Positions 25,981-34,469 of a stretch of 64,000 nt of DNA are shown piece after piece. The notes under the pieces are model-generated. The model was given only the letters and a program-made list of their open reading frames with translations, did not search any database and was not told the origin of the DNA. Position 1 is the first letter of the stretch, and the number at the start of each line of letters is the position of its first letter. Made by a program: the position numbers and the translations under genes. Origin of the DNA: Bacillota bacterium (lineage in GTDB: Bacteria > Bacillota > Clostridia > Lachnospirales > Lachnospiraceae); NCBI GenBank assembly GCA_023409535.1, contig JAEYGZ010000050.1:1-64000 (forward strand), given 5' to 3'.

Positions 25981-26057
25981 TTTTCCTACCGTATGCCAAT
26001 AGAAAATTGACATGCCAAAATCTAAATTCTATACATTTTCTCTGTACTTAGTACCAA

Positions 26058-26092
26058 AACAGCACTTACAGAGCTGCTCTGTAAGTGCTGTT
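26058..26092 (-). terminator. Terminator of metH
   Basis: Perfect 16-bp stem (AACAGCACTTACAGAG and its complement) with a 3-nt loop, followed on the minus strand by TTTTGG, 34 nt after the metH stop. Confidence 0.8.
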
Positions 26093-26126
26093 CAGCAAAT
26101 GCTTATTTTAAATGTTAATAGACAAT

Positions 26127-28640
26127 TCAGGTTTCTTCCATGAGTCTTCTTACCAGGGCAACAGCAGTCTGTGCATCACCGGAATAACCGTCTGCGCCGA
26201 TCTCCTGGGCATAGCCCTCAGTAATTACCGCACCTCCGATGATAACCTTCGCCTTCAGTCCCTGGTCCCTGACCTTCTGAACAACCTTTTTCATCTCCAC
26301 CATCGTGGTAGTCATGAGGGCGGAGAGGGCTATAATATCTGCATTTTCCTCTCTGGCAGTCTCAATGATCTTATCAGTCGGAACATCCTTGCCCAGATCG
26401 ATGACATGATAACCGTAATTCTTAAGCATCAGGGTAACCAGGTTCTTGCCGATATCATGGATGTCACCTGATACGGTAGCAATGACGACGGTTCCCTTCT
26501 TCGCCTTTTGCTCACCACGCTCCAATAGGGGCTCCAGATAATCGATGGCAAGCTTCATTGTCTCCGCTCCGGCAATCAGCTGCGGCAGAAAATAAATCTG
26601 CCGGTCATACAGGCTTCCCACTTCATTAATTGCAGGAATCAGAGTATCATCTATTAATTGCCCCGGTGCTGTATTGACGATTTCCTGTTCCACCAGTGAC
26701 AATATATTCTTCTTATTGCCCTTAACAATTGCTGTAAATATCGCGTGCTTCAGGTCATCGGCTGCATCAGAAGCACCATTTGCAGCCACATTGCCGCCGG
26801 TACTTGCATTCTCAGACTTCAGAGCCTTACCCTTCTGTGCGGTATCTGATCCTGTTGAGATTATTGTCGGCCGTGCAGCCGCACGGTCAATATACCGCTG
26901 GGGCGCATCTTCCACAGCCCGCAGTAAATCTGCTGCCAGGGTGGTATTGACGATCAGATCCTGAGAGGGGTTGGCAATTGCCATCGTTAATCCCGCCTGG
27001 ATTGCAAAAGCCAGGAAGGTGCTGTTAATGAACTGACGCTCCGGCAAGCCAAAGGATATGTTGGATAAGCCGATAATGGTAGCAATCCCAAACTCTTCCT
27101 TACAATAGCGGATTGTCTCGAGTGTTTCAATGGCGGCATCTTTGTTTGCACCAACCGTTGTAACAAGTCCGTCAACGATAATATCCTCCTTGGTCAGCCC
27201 GCATTCATAGGCTCTGTCCAAAATGGTACGGATGATTTCCTTCTTCTCCTGAAGATCCTTGGGAAGTCCCTGATCCGATAAGGGCAGCAGAATGAACATT
27301 GCACCATACTTGTTGGCTAAGGGTATCAGCTTTTCAAATTTTTCTTTTTCTAAGGATATGGAATTTATTAATGCACGGCCCGGATATAGCCGAAGGGCTG
27401 CTTCAATGACCTGAACATGGCTTGAGTCAATACAAAGAGGAAGCTTACCGCTGTCTTGTGCCTCCTGCATTACCTTGAGCATCATTTCCTTCTCATCGAT
27501 GCCGTTCATACCAACATTAATATCCAGTATCGCAGCCCCCAGCTCAGCCTGCTCTGCGGCCATAGCGGATACCAGATCAAGCCTTCCTTCCCGTAATTCC
27601 GCCTGGAGCTCCTTCTTACCGGTCGGATTTATTCTCTCACCGACAATCATAAATGGCCCGTTGATTGGAATAAGAGCCGTATTAAATTCTGTGGTTAAAG
27701 CACGGACATGTGCTGTACGCATGGGCTGAGGCTTCCTTTTCTCCGCCTTCTTTACCAATTTCATCATATGCTCCGGTGTCGTTCCGCAGCATCCGCCCAC
27801 GATATCGGCTCCTGCCTCCAACAGCTTCTCCATCTCCTGGGCAAATTCCTCCGGACCCATGGGAAAATGTGTTGCTCCGTCTACCAGACACGGAATCCCT
27901 GCATTGGGTTTTGCCATGATCGGGACAAAAGCGTATTCCTTCATCTCTTTAATGATATCAACCATCTTGTCGGGACCGGTGGAGCAGTTAATCCCTACCG
28001 CATCCGCTCCCATGCTCTGAAACACGATCACAGCAGTCCTTGGATCCGTTCCGTACAAGGTCTTCCTGTTCTCATTGAAGGTCATGGAGATCATAACCGG
28101 AAGATTACAGGTTTCTTTGACTGCCAGCAGTGCCGCACGGCATTCCTGCAGGCTCATCATGGTCTCCACTACTACAAGCTCCACACCGGCAGGTATAAGA
28201 TAGCCAAGCTGCTCCTTATATACCTCCACCAGCTCTTCAAAGGTCATGGTTCCAAGGGGATAGATCTGCTCACCGGTCATGGTAAGATCGGCTGCGATGT
28301 ATATCTTTCTGTGGCTGCCTGTCCTTTTGCGGTAATCCTCTATTGCAGCCTTTGATATCTCAACCAGTCCCCGGTTAATTTCCTGAATGCGTTTCTCCAA
28401 ACCGTATTCCTTCAGCTTAATACGGTTTGCGGTAAAGGTTGGAGCCAGCAGGATATCGGAGCCCGACTCAAGAAATTCCCTCTGAAGCTCTGTAACGATC
28501 TGCGGATGGTCAAGAATCCATTCCTCCGGACACACGCCGGTGGGCATGCCGCGTTTTTGCAGGTTACTTCCGGTAGCACCGTCCAGAATCACTATTCTTG
28601 ATTGTGTTAAATCTTTAAATTCTTGTCTTGTCATAAGCAC
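26127..28640 (-). CDS. metH: Cobalamin-dependent methionine synthase without reactivation domain
   Basis: 837 residues from GTG 28640 (AAAGG 5 nt upstream; an ATG 6 nt later is possible). Transfers methyl from methyl-tetrahydrofolate through cobalamin to homocysteine. Homocysteine domain (1-300): DGATGSNLQ, zinc ligands GINCS and GGCCGTTPE. Pterin domain (about 320-600): IVGERINPTGKK. An unusual Ser/Ala/Asn-rich linker (about 605-640) precedes the cap and B12 domain (about 640-835) with GDIHDIGKNL, whose His ligates cobalt. The C-terminal AdoMet-dependent reactivation domain of the 1200-residue E. coli enzyme is absent, as in many clostridia. It lies 57 nt after the bifunctional methyltransferase/MTHFR gene. 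Confidence 0.95.
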   Translation of the reverse strand: MLMTRQEFKDLTQSRIVILDGATGSNLQKRGMPTGVCPEEWILDHPQIVTELQREFLESGSDILLAPTFTANRIKLKEYGLEKRIQEINRGLVEISKAAIEDYRKRTGSHRKIYIAADLTMTGEQIYPLGTMTFEELVEVYKEQLGYLIPAGVELVVVETMMSLQECRAALLAVKETCNLPVMISMTFNENRKTLYGTDPRTAVIVFQSMGADAVGINCSTGPDKMVDIIKEMKEYAFVPIMAKPNAGIPCLVDGATHFPMGPEEFAQEMEKLLEAGADIVGGCCGTTPEHMMKLVKKAEKRKPQPMRTAHVRALTTEFNTALIPINGPFMIVGERINPTGKKELQAELREGRLDLVSAMAAEQAELGAAILDINVGMNGIDEKEMMLKVMQEAQDSGKLPLCIDSSHVQVIEAALRLYPGRALINSISLEKEKFEKLIPLANKYGAMFILLPLSDQGLPKDLQEKKEIIRTILDRAYECGLTKEDIIVDGLVTTVGANKDAAIETLETIRYCKEEFGIATIIGLSNISFGLPERQFINSTFLAFAIQAGLTMAIANPSQDLIVNTTLAADLLRAVEDAPQRYIDRAAARPTIISTGSDTAQKGKALKSENASTGGNVAANGASDAADDLKHAIFTAIVKGNKKNILSLVEQEIVNTAPGQLIDDTLIPAINEVGSLYDRQIYFLPQLIAGAETMKLAIDYLEPLLERGEQKAKKGTVVIATVSGDIHDIGKNLVTLMLKNYGYHVIDLGKDVPTDKIIETAREENADIIALSALMTTTMVEMKKVVQKVRDQGLKAKVIIGGAVITEGYAQEIGADGYSGDAQTAVALVRRLMEET

Positions 28641-28697
28641 CCGTACCTTTCCATCATTTCAGTCACATAAGCAATTGCCGCATTACTATTTTCATAC

Positions 28698-30506
28698 TTA
28701 ATTCAATATCTTATCCATCAGACTTACGCGGTTAAAGGGAAGCATAAAATAATAACCGTCCGCAACCGGATCAAGCATTGCCATCATTTCTACGGCGATC
28801 TCCGCACCGACGCATTCCGCTTCTTCTCTGGACATATCCGGCCGGTACCTTGCAATAATCTCATCGGGGACATTGATCTGCCCCATCTCATTTTTAATAA
28901 AGGAAGCATTCCTGTAGCTGACCAAGGGCATAATTCCGCATAGGATCTTTGTATCCGCCAGCTCCTTGATACGCTGAATACGCTCCGCATCCTCTCTGGA
29001 ATAGATCGGCTGGGTCAGAAAATACTTGGCTCCCGCGTCAATCTTACGTTTCATACGCTCGACTACCTTTTCCGCAGAGCCTCTTGCATGATTGAGGGCA
29101 CCGCCATAATATATGGGTTCCGAAGCAAAATGCTCCACGTTCATTTCCTTCACATAGTCCATCAGCTGGACAGAATTATAATCAAATACCGCAGTTGTAG
29201 ATACTCTGCTCTCACCGGGTACCGGATCGCCGGTAACCAGAAGAAGGTTACGAATTCCGTGGATATAAGCCCCCAGCAGCATAGAACGCATGGAGATCAT
29301 ATTACGGTCCCTGCAGCAGATATGGGGCATCACTGCCAAACCGGTCTCCTCTGCTATTTTAATGCCCATCAGGACAGAATCCACACGGCTTCTTCCAAGC
29401 GGTGAATCCGCAAAGGTAATAATATCCGCACCCTTTGCCTTCACAGTGTGGGCACATTCCATGATCTGGTCAATGTTTGCATCATAGGGCGGGTCAAGCT
29501 CAACAGCAATTACCTTCTTTCCGCTCTGTAAAAGCTGATAGAAATCATTTTCCCTGATGGGCAGCTTACTGCCTTCAGCCGCACTGTGCTCCGTTCTCTG
29601 TACACTAATTCGATTTTTTCCGGCAAGCTGCTGAGACAGGGCACGAATATATTCCGGCGTTGTACCGCAGCACCCCCCCAGCAGGTCAATGCCCAAGTCC
29701 GCAATCAGCTTCATATTCCCGGCAAAGTATCTTGCGTTGTCCATGAACACCATACGATTTTGCAGCTGCTCCGGATAGCCGGCATTGGGGGAGATATAGA
29801 TATATTTGCCTGCCGGAAAGCTGATGCGCTTCGCCAGCAGCTGCATATGCCCGGAACCCACACCGCAATTTAAACCGCAGGCATCAATACCTTCAATCTT
29901 CGCAGCCTTATCAAGAATACGGGCCGCACGGACACCTGAGGCGGTAAAGCCGTTCTTATTCACACAAAAGCTGACCATCACAAACATATTTTTCTGTTTA
30001 CTTTTTATGTACGCAGCCAGTTCTTCTATATAATGAGCACTTGAAAAGGTCTCAAAATGAATTCCGTTTAACCCCTCCTCAATGAACAAGTCGCAAAGCC
30101 TTTTATACTCCGCAAGCACAATTTGTTCATCGGTCTCTGCCGCTTCCGGAATCGGACCGATATCACCGAGAATCCAGAGTGACTTGCTTTCCGTAACTTC
30201 CTGCAATCCATCCTCTATGCTCTCTCTGGCAGCCTCTTTTGCCAAGCGGCAGGCAGCCTTGACTATTTTTCTCTGCTCCTCTTCCTCACAGTTAAGTACT
30301 GTCCGGTTAGCCGCAAAGGTATTTGTCCTGATCAGGCGTGCTCCTGCCTTTATATAATCAGAATGTATCGTCTTAATAACGGTCGGATTCGAAAGATTGG
30401 CAAACTCCGGTACTGCATCCGGTTGATTGACAATGCTGCAGTAATAGGTTCCCATCGAACCATCCATGATCATTTGATGTTCCTTCAGATATTCATTCAA
30501 ATTCAT
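28698..30506 (-). CDS. Bifunctional homocysteine S-methyltransferase / methylenetetrahydrofolate reductase
   Basis: 602 residues from ATG 30506 (AAGGA 9 nt upstream); the upstream in-frame ATG is too close to its only site. N-terminal homocysteine S-methyltransferase (1-295): DGSMGTYY, IRTNTFAANRT, zinc ligands GLNCGVG and GGCCGTTPE. C-terminal MetF-like TIM barrel (about 320-600): VIAVELDPPYDANI, LLLVTGDPV and YFLTQPIYS. It resembles YitJ of Bacillus. With MetH downstream, the pair covers reduction of methylene-THF and methyl transfer to homocysteine. No SAM riboswitch or T-box is visible in the short divergent upstream region. Confidence 0.92.
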   Translation of the reverse strand: MNLNEYLKEHQMIMDGSMGTYYCSIVNQPDAVPEFANLSNPTVIKTIHSDYIKAGARLIRTNTFAANRTVLNCEEEEQRKIVKAACRLAKEAARESIEDGLQEVTESKSLWILGDIGPIPEAAETDEQIVLAEYKRLCDLFIEEGLNGIHFETFSSAHYIEELAAYIKSKQKNMFVMVSFCVNKNGFTASGVRAARILDKAAKIEGIDACGLNCGVGSGHMQLLAKRISFPAGKYIYISPNAGYPEQLQNRMVFMDNARYFAGNMKLIADLGIDLLGGCCGTTPEYIRALSQQLAGKNRISVQRTEHSAAEGSKLPIRENDFYQLLQSGKKVIAVELDPPYDANIDQIMECAHTVKAKGADIITFADSPLGRSRVDSVLMGIKIAEETGLAVMPHICCRDRNMISMRSMLLGAYIHGIRNLLLVTGDPVPGESRVSTTAVFDYNSVQLMDYVKEMNVEHFASEPIYYGGALNHARGSAEKVVERMKRKIDAGAKYFLTQPIYSREDAERIQRIKELADTKILCGIMPLVSYRNASFIKNEMGQINVPDEIIARYRPDMSREEAECVGAEIAVEMMAMLDPVADGYYFMLPFNRVSLMDKILN

Positions 30507-30643
30507 CCGTCTAATTCCTTCCATTCCTTTGGTTTTCCCTATTATATATCATTCCTTAAACTACCACAAGTATGAAATATCCATACTATTTTTTACCGGA
30601 ATATGCTATACTGTCCCTATTACAGATGAAATGAGGCCGGCTC

Positions 30644-31036
30644 ATGAAAAACAGAACATTTGCTAAATGCATAACGATACTGATCCCAATCGGACTGGTG
30701 ATCCTATATTTATTTAAAGATATGATATTTGCCTGGATGGCATTCCTGCCCCCCTGCGTTCTCTATACCAATCTCGGTCTCTATTGCCCGGCCTGCGGTA
30801 ATACCCGCAGTGTAGATGCTCTCCTTGAAGGTGATTTTACCCTGGCAATGCATTTTAATATCGTCCCCATCCTCGCTCTGCTGATTGGCTTGGCCGCATA
30901 TATTGAGCTTGCTGCCTACAGCCTTGGCAAACAGCTTCGTATTCTCCCAAGAAAGCTTAGCTTTTATCTTATTCTGATTGCGATTGTCCTTGTATACCTT
31001 ATACTGCGCAATTTTATACCTGAGCTTGCTCCTTAA
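30644..31036 (+). CDS. DUF2752 membrane protein
   Basis: 130 residues, three predicted membrane helices (about 9-27, 72-95, 104-124). The signature YCPACGNTRSVDALLEGDFTLAMHFN, with two cysteines and NTR, is the DUF2752 hallmark. Function unknown. GAGG lies 7 nt before the ATG. Divergent from the methyltransferase/MTHFR gene and convergent with a DUF4190 protein gene; DUF2752 and DUF4190/TM2-type genes are often neighbours in Firmicutes, so a shared membrane role is possible. Confidence 0.85.
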   Translation: MKNRTFAKCITILIPIGLVILYLFKDMIFAWMAFLPPCVLYTNLGLYCPACGNTRSVDALLEGDFTLAMHFNIVPILALLIGLAAYIELAAYSLGKQLRILPRKLSFYLILIAIVLVYLILRNFIPELAP

Positions 31037-31084
31037 ACGAATTCGGATTATGTCAGCAATTAGGTACTGTCCGATAAAAAATTG

Positions 31085-31130
31085 CTCCTCCTTATGGGAA
31101 CAGATGACTCTGTTGTATAATAAGGAGGAG
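31085..31130. terminator. Bidirectional terminator between DUF2752 and DUF4190 genes
   Basis: 11-bp arms CTCCTCCTTAT / ATAAGGAGGAG, with an inner stem AACAGA/TCTGTT. T-rich tails occur on both sides (TATTTTAT on plus, AATTTTTTATC on minus), fitting the convergent genes. Confidence 0.8.
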
Positions 31131-31165
31131 TATTTTATAATTGATTAACTTTATAATATCGATTC

Positions 31166-31762
31166 TTAATATACGGAAGAGTCAATATCTCTTGTAATCT
31201 CATCATAATATTGCTGATAAATGTTACCGAACTCACCATTACTTATTGAAAGGGCACCTACCACAATAAAACCAATGGCTATGACGACGGTAATTGCGCC
31301 AAGAACGATTCCCACAATTGCCATGGGTCTTCCGGCTTTGTTTTTCTTAACTACGATGATACCAAGAACGATGCTGATAATGGAAAGCGGCAGCGAGATA
31401 AACCAGCAGCAGCTGAGCAGGAAGCCCAGGATACCGCATACCAACGAACCAATTGCCATACCGTTGCTCTTAGGCTGGTTAATCTGTTGATATTGCTGGT
31501 ATTGTGAATATGGATTCTGGTACTGATTATATTGTTGATTTTGATTATATTGCTGATTTTGATTATATTGCTGATTTGGGTCATATTGCTGATTCTGGCT
31601 GTATTGCTGATTCTGGTTATACTGTTGATTCGTCCCTGGTGATTGATACTGCGGTTCCTGATACGTTCCGTAAGGCTGCTGGTTACCGGTCTGGTCATTC
31701 GGGTTTGTGTCTTGATTATTCGGTTCATTGTTATTTGTATACGGATTGTTATTTTCTTCCAT
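31166..31762 (-). CDS. DUF4190 membrane protein with Q/N/Y-rich repeat N-terminus
   Basis: 198 residues from ATG 31762 (AAAGGGGAT upstream). Residues 1-95 are a low-complexity tract of Asn, Gln, Tyr and Pro with repeated NQQYNQ/NQQYDP units. Residues 100-175 form the DUF4190 domain with two membrane hairpins (AIGSLVCGILGFLLSC, LSIISIVLGIIVV, AIVGIVLGAITVVIAIGF). A short tail follows. The N-terminal tract is prion-like in composition and probably cytoplasmic or surface-exposed. Role unknown; such proteins are widespread in Lachnospiraceae. Confidence 0.82.
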   Translation of the reverse strand: MEENNNPYTNNNEPNNQDTNPNDQTGNQQPYGTYQEPQYQSPGTNQQYNQNQQYSQNQQYDPNQQYNQNQQYNQNQQYNQYQNPYSQYQQYQQINQPKSNGMAIGSLVCGILGFLLSCCWFISLPLSIISIVLGIIVVKKNKAGRPMAIVGIVLGAITVVIAIGFIVVGALSISNGEFGNIYQQYYDEITRDIDSSVY

Positions 31763-32144
31763 CTTTAATCCCCTTTGCATTCAATTTTTGCCTGAATTAT
31801 TTTTATATAAATTCAGACAAATCTGTTAAATTAATCCTATCATACTTCATTTCCTTATTCAATATTATTTTCAACAGGGCAAAAAATCATACAGGACATC
31901 AATTAGACCAAATTACCTGTTTCATGCAAGGTTTTCCGCTAAACTTTACACTTTTCAATATAATTTATTGACTGTATTAATAGAAACAAATATAATTAGA
32001 AACAGAGTTAACGATAAAACTATGATATGTCCCCAAATCATTATTTTATCAGTTTACATTGCCAGACTCATATTTATAAAAGGAGGTAAACCTCCTTCAT
32101 CCAGGTAATACCAAATCAAATATTTTATTTAGGAGGATATTGTA
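31763..32144. other. Divergent regulatory region of the DUF4190 and sugar isomerase genes
   Basis: No gene is supported. For the minus gene there is a promoter with TTGAAT (31857-31862), 17-nt spacer and TAGGAT (31834-31839). Toward the plus gene lies the SD/anti-SD hairpin at 32081-32098. The middle part is AT-rich with no other structure seen. Confidence 0.55.
32081..32098 (+). promoter_or_regulatory. Decoy-SD/anti-SD hairpin in the 5' UTR of the sugar isomerase gene
   Basis: AAGGAGGT-AA-ACCTCCTT, an SD-like sequence followed by its complement, 33 nt upstream of the true AGGAGG site (32131-32136) of the gene starting at 32145. Same order (decoy, anti-SD, real SD) as at 4770-4826. Confidence 0.5.
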
Positions 32145-33620
32145 ATGAATATACCGAAGGTCAAATTAGGTATGATTGCTGTCAGCCGTGACTGCTTTCC
32201 CATGGAGCTGTCTGCCAGCAGAAGAAAAGCGGTTATAGCCGCTTATGAGAAAAAGGGGATCATCTATGAATGTCCCACTACTGTTGAAAATGAATTACAT
32301 ATGAAGAAGGCACTGGAGGAGGTTCAGGATGCAGGCTGCAACGCACTTGTCGTATACCTTGGCAACTTCGGACCGGAAACTGCCGAGACTCTTCTTGCCA
32401 AATATTTCGACGGTCCTGTGATGTATGCTGCAGCTGCCGAGGAAAGCGGCGATGATCTGCAGGACGGCAGAGGCGATGCTTATTGCGGAATGCTGAATGC
32501 AAGCTATAATCTGAAGCTTCGCGGTATTAAAGCTTACATACCGGAATATCCCGTAGGCAGTCCTGAAGAGGTTGCTGAAATGATTGAAGAATTTGTACCT
32601 GTTGCAAGAGCGGTCATCGGCTTAAATAATTTAAAAATTATCTCCTTTGGTCCCCGTCCGCAGGACTTCCTTGCTTGTAACGCCCCTATTAAACAGCTTT
32701 ATAATATCGGTGTTGAGATTGAGGAAAACTCCGAGCTGGACTTATTCGCAGCTTTCAACGCACATGCAAATGATCCCAGAATTCCCGAGGTGATTAAGAG
32801 CATGGAACAGGAATTGGGGGCAGGAAATAAGATGCCCGGCATCCTTCCAAAGCTTGCGCAGTATGAGCTTACTTTACTTGATTGGGCCCAGGAACACAAG
32901 GGTTCCAGGGAGTTCGTGGCATTTGCCAATAAATGCTGGCCTTCCTTCCAGACTCAGTTCGGTTTTGTTCCTTGCTATGTGAACAGCCGCCTTACTGCGC
33001 TCGGCTATCCGGTATCCTGTGAGGTTGATATCTACGGAGCCCTGAGTGAATATATCGGAACCTGTATCAGCGAGGACGCGGTAACCTTGCTTGATATTAA
33101 TAATACAGTTCCTGTGGATATGTATCAGTCCGAAATTAAGGGTAAATTCAATTATTCCCATAAGGATACCTTCATGGGCTTCCACTGCGGCAACACCGCT
33201 ATCTGCAAATTGAGCAATTCTTCCATGAAGAATCAAAAAATCATGGCAAGAGCTTTAGAGCCGAATCAGGAGCCGAATATCACCCGGGGAACTCTGGAGG
33301 GAGATATCATTCCCGGAAATATCACTTTCTTCCGCCTCCAGAGTACTGCCGATGCACTGCTTCGCGCATATGTTGCTGAAGGTGAAGTGCTTCCGGTTGC
33401 AACCCGTTCCTTCGGCGGTATCGGAATCTTTGCAATTCCTGAGATGGGACGCTTCTATCGCCATGTATTAATTGAGAAGAACTATCCTCATCATGGTGCG
33501 GTTGCCTTCGGACATTACGGCAAGGCATTGTTTGATGTATTCCGTTACTTAGGGGTAACCGAGATCGGTTTTAATCAGCCTAAGGGTATGCTTTATAAGA
33601 CGGAGAATCCTTTTGCATAG
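32145..33620 (+). CDS. L-fucose/L-arabinose isomerase family protein
   Basis: 491 residues. The fold and motifs match the FucI/AraA superfamily: VKLGMIAVSRDCFP at the N-terminus, SCEVDIYGALSEYI with the metal-binding acidic residues, FHCGNTA, and the C-terminal HHGAVAFGHYGKALFDVFRYLG. Such enzymes interconvert aldoses and ketoses with Mn. Strong AGGAGG site. It stands alone without kinase, aldolase or transporter genes, so the substrate cannot be inferred from context; several uncharacterised members occur in Lachnospiraceae. Confidence 0.85.
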   Translation: MNIPKVKLGMIAVSRDCFPMELSASRRKAVIAAYEKKGIIYECPTTVENELHMKKALEEVQDAGCNALVVYLGNFGPETAETLLAKYFDGPVMYAAAAEESGDDLQDGRGDAYCGMLNASYNLKLRGIKAYIPEYPVGSPEEVAEMIEEFVPVARAVIGLNNLKIISFGPRPQDFLACNAPIKQLYNIGVEIEENSELDLFAAFNAHANDPRIPEVIKSMEQELGAGNKMPGILPKLAQYELTLLDWAQEHKGSREFVAFANKCWPSFQTQFGFVPCYVNSRLTALGYPVSCEVDIYGALSEYIGTCISEDAVTLLDINNTVPVDMYQSEIKGKFNYSHKDTFMGFHCGNTAICKLSNSSMKNQKIMARALEPNQEPNITRGTLEGDIIPGNITFFRLQSTADALLRAYVAEGEVLPVATRSFGGIGIFAIPEMGRFYRHVLIEKNYPHHGAVAFGHYGKALFDVFRYLGVTEIGFNQPKGMLYKTENPFA

Positions 33621-33673
33621 GATATAAATAATGTAGATTGACAAAGGGACGGAGACAGGTGCAACAACAGGAA

Positions 33674-33714
33674 GGGAGCAGGGGACGGACTACTTCAGTC
33701 CTTCTCCTGCTCCC
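33674..33714. terminator. Hairpin between convergent isomerase and hsp20 genes
   Basis: Arms GGGAGCAGG (33674-33682) and CCTGCTCCC (33706-33714) with an inner GGAC/GTCC pair. It is preceded by G/A-rich DNA unlike its surroundings. T runs are weak, so termination is likely but not certain. Confidence 0.5.
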
Positions 33715-33738
33715 CGTCACTTTGATTACCTAAATTAT

Positions 33739-34152
33739 TTACTTAACTTCAATTCTTTTAGGCTCATCTATTATGGCATTTTCCTTGGGAAGTGTGACTT
33801 CCAGCACTCCGTTGTTATAGGAGGCTGAGATATCTTCCTTCTTAATTCCGGGGATATGGAAGCTTCTGCAATAGGAGTTATAGCGTCTCTCCTGTCTTAC
33901 ATAATTATGCTTCTTCTCCTTCTTTTCTTCGCTGTGGTTTGCAGTGATTGTCAAGGTTTCCTGGTCCAAATCAATATTTATGTCCTGCTTATCAAAGCCG
34001 GGCAGCTCAGCCTGCAGCAGATAACTGTCACCCTTATCAATCACATCGGTGTTAAAGTTATCAAAGCGGCTGAAGCCATCTCCAAAGAAGTCATGAAATA
34101 CTCTGTCAAAAAATAACGGTCCTGTGGGTTCAAATAATGCTGGTCTTAACAT
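33739..34152 (-). CDS. Hsp20/alpha-crystallin small heat-shock protein
   Basis: 137 residues from ATG 34152 (AAGGAG 8 nt upstream; a GTG 9 nt earlier overlaps it). ATP-independent holdase. The alpha-crystallin domain spans about residues 35-135: DVIDKGDSYLLQAELPGFDKQDINIDLDQETLTI, then RSFHIPG and GVLEVTLPK; the N-terminal arm is Phe-rich (FFDRVFHDFFGDGF), as usual for oligomer assembly. It has a good SigA promoter at 34242-34270; no CIRCE or CtsR box was seen. Confidence 0.95.
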   Translation of the reverse strand: MLRPALFEPTGPLFFDRVFHDFFGDGFSRFDNFNTDVIDKGDSYLLQAELPGFDKQDINIDLDQETLTITANHSEEKKEKKHNYVRQERRYNSYCRSFHIPGIKKEDISASYNNGVLEVTLPKENAIIDEPKRIEVK

Positions 34153-34241
34153 AATAACCACTCCTTCTTAAATGATTTTAATTATTTATATATAAGATAA
34201 CGGATTGACTATTTGTCTCCGTTTATCTATATGCAATATAT

Positions 34242-34270
34242 GTTATACATCATATAGAACAGTTAGTCAA
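34242..34270 (-). promoter_or_regulatory. SigA promoter of hsp20
   Basis: On the minus strand: -35 TTGACT (34265-34270), 17-nt spacer, -10 TATAAC (34242-34247). The 5' UTR of about 85 nt contains a small hairpin (AACGGA/TCCGTT arms, 34199-34223) that could shelter the leader at low temperature. Confidence 0.75.
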
Positions 34271-34469
34271 CATCTTTTTTATAATCGAATTATAAAATAA
34301 TTATAAACTCCTTCATTTCTTCATACCTACAATGCAAACCACAACAAATAAAGTGGTTTATATCTGATTTATATGGAAATATTATGGAATCTGTTGTAAC
34401 ATTAAATCAAAGAGCACTCTTACACCCGTTAACATGATTAAATTAAGCTGCCTGCACAAAGGTAACGCA

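Noticed and set aside
25749..26013. Three overlapping minus-strand frames of 70-73 residues
   Set aside because: They are open only because the 20-bp tandem repeats lack stops in several frames; codon usage and starts are poor and no ribosome binding site fits.
27708..28355. 215-residue plus-strand ORF opposite metH
   Set aside because: Antisense shadow; translation is Cys/His-rich and without family features.
30507..30643. SAM riboswitch or T-box before the methionine genes
   Set aside because: Only about 137 nt separate the divergent genes and none of the conserved core motifs is present.
34153..34434. CIRCE or CtsR heat-shock operator before hsp20
   Set aside because: No TTAGCACTC-N9-GAGTGCTAA or GGTCAAA heptad repeat; only a housekeeping promoter is visible.
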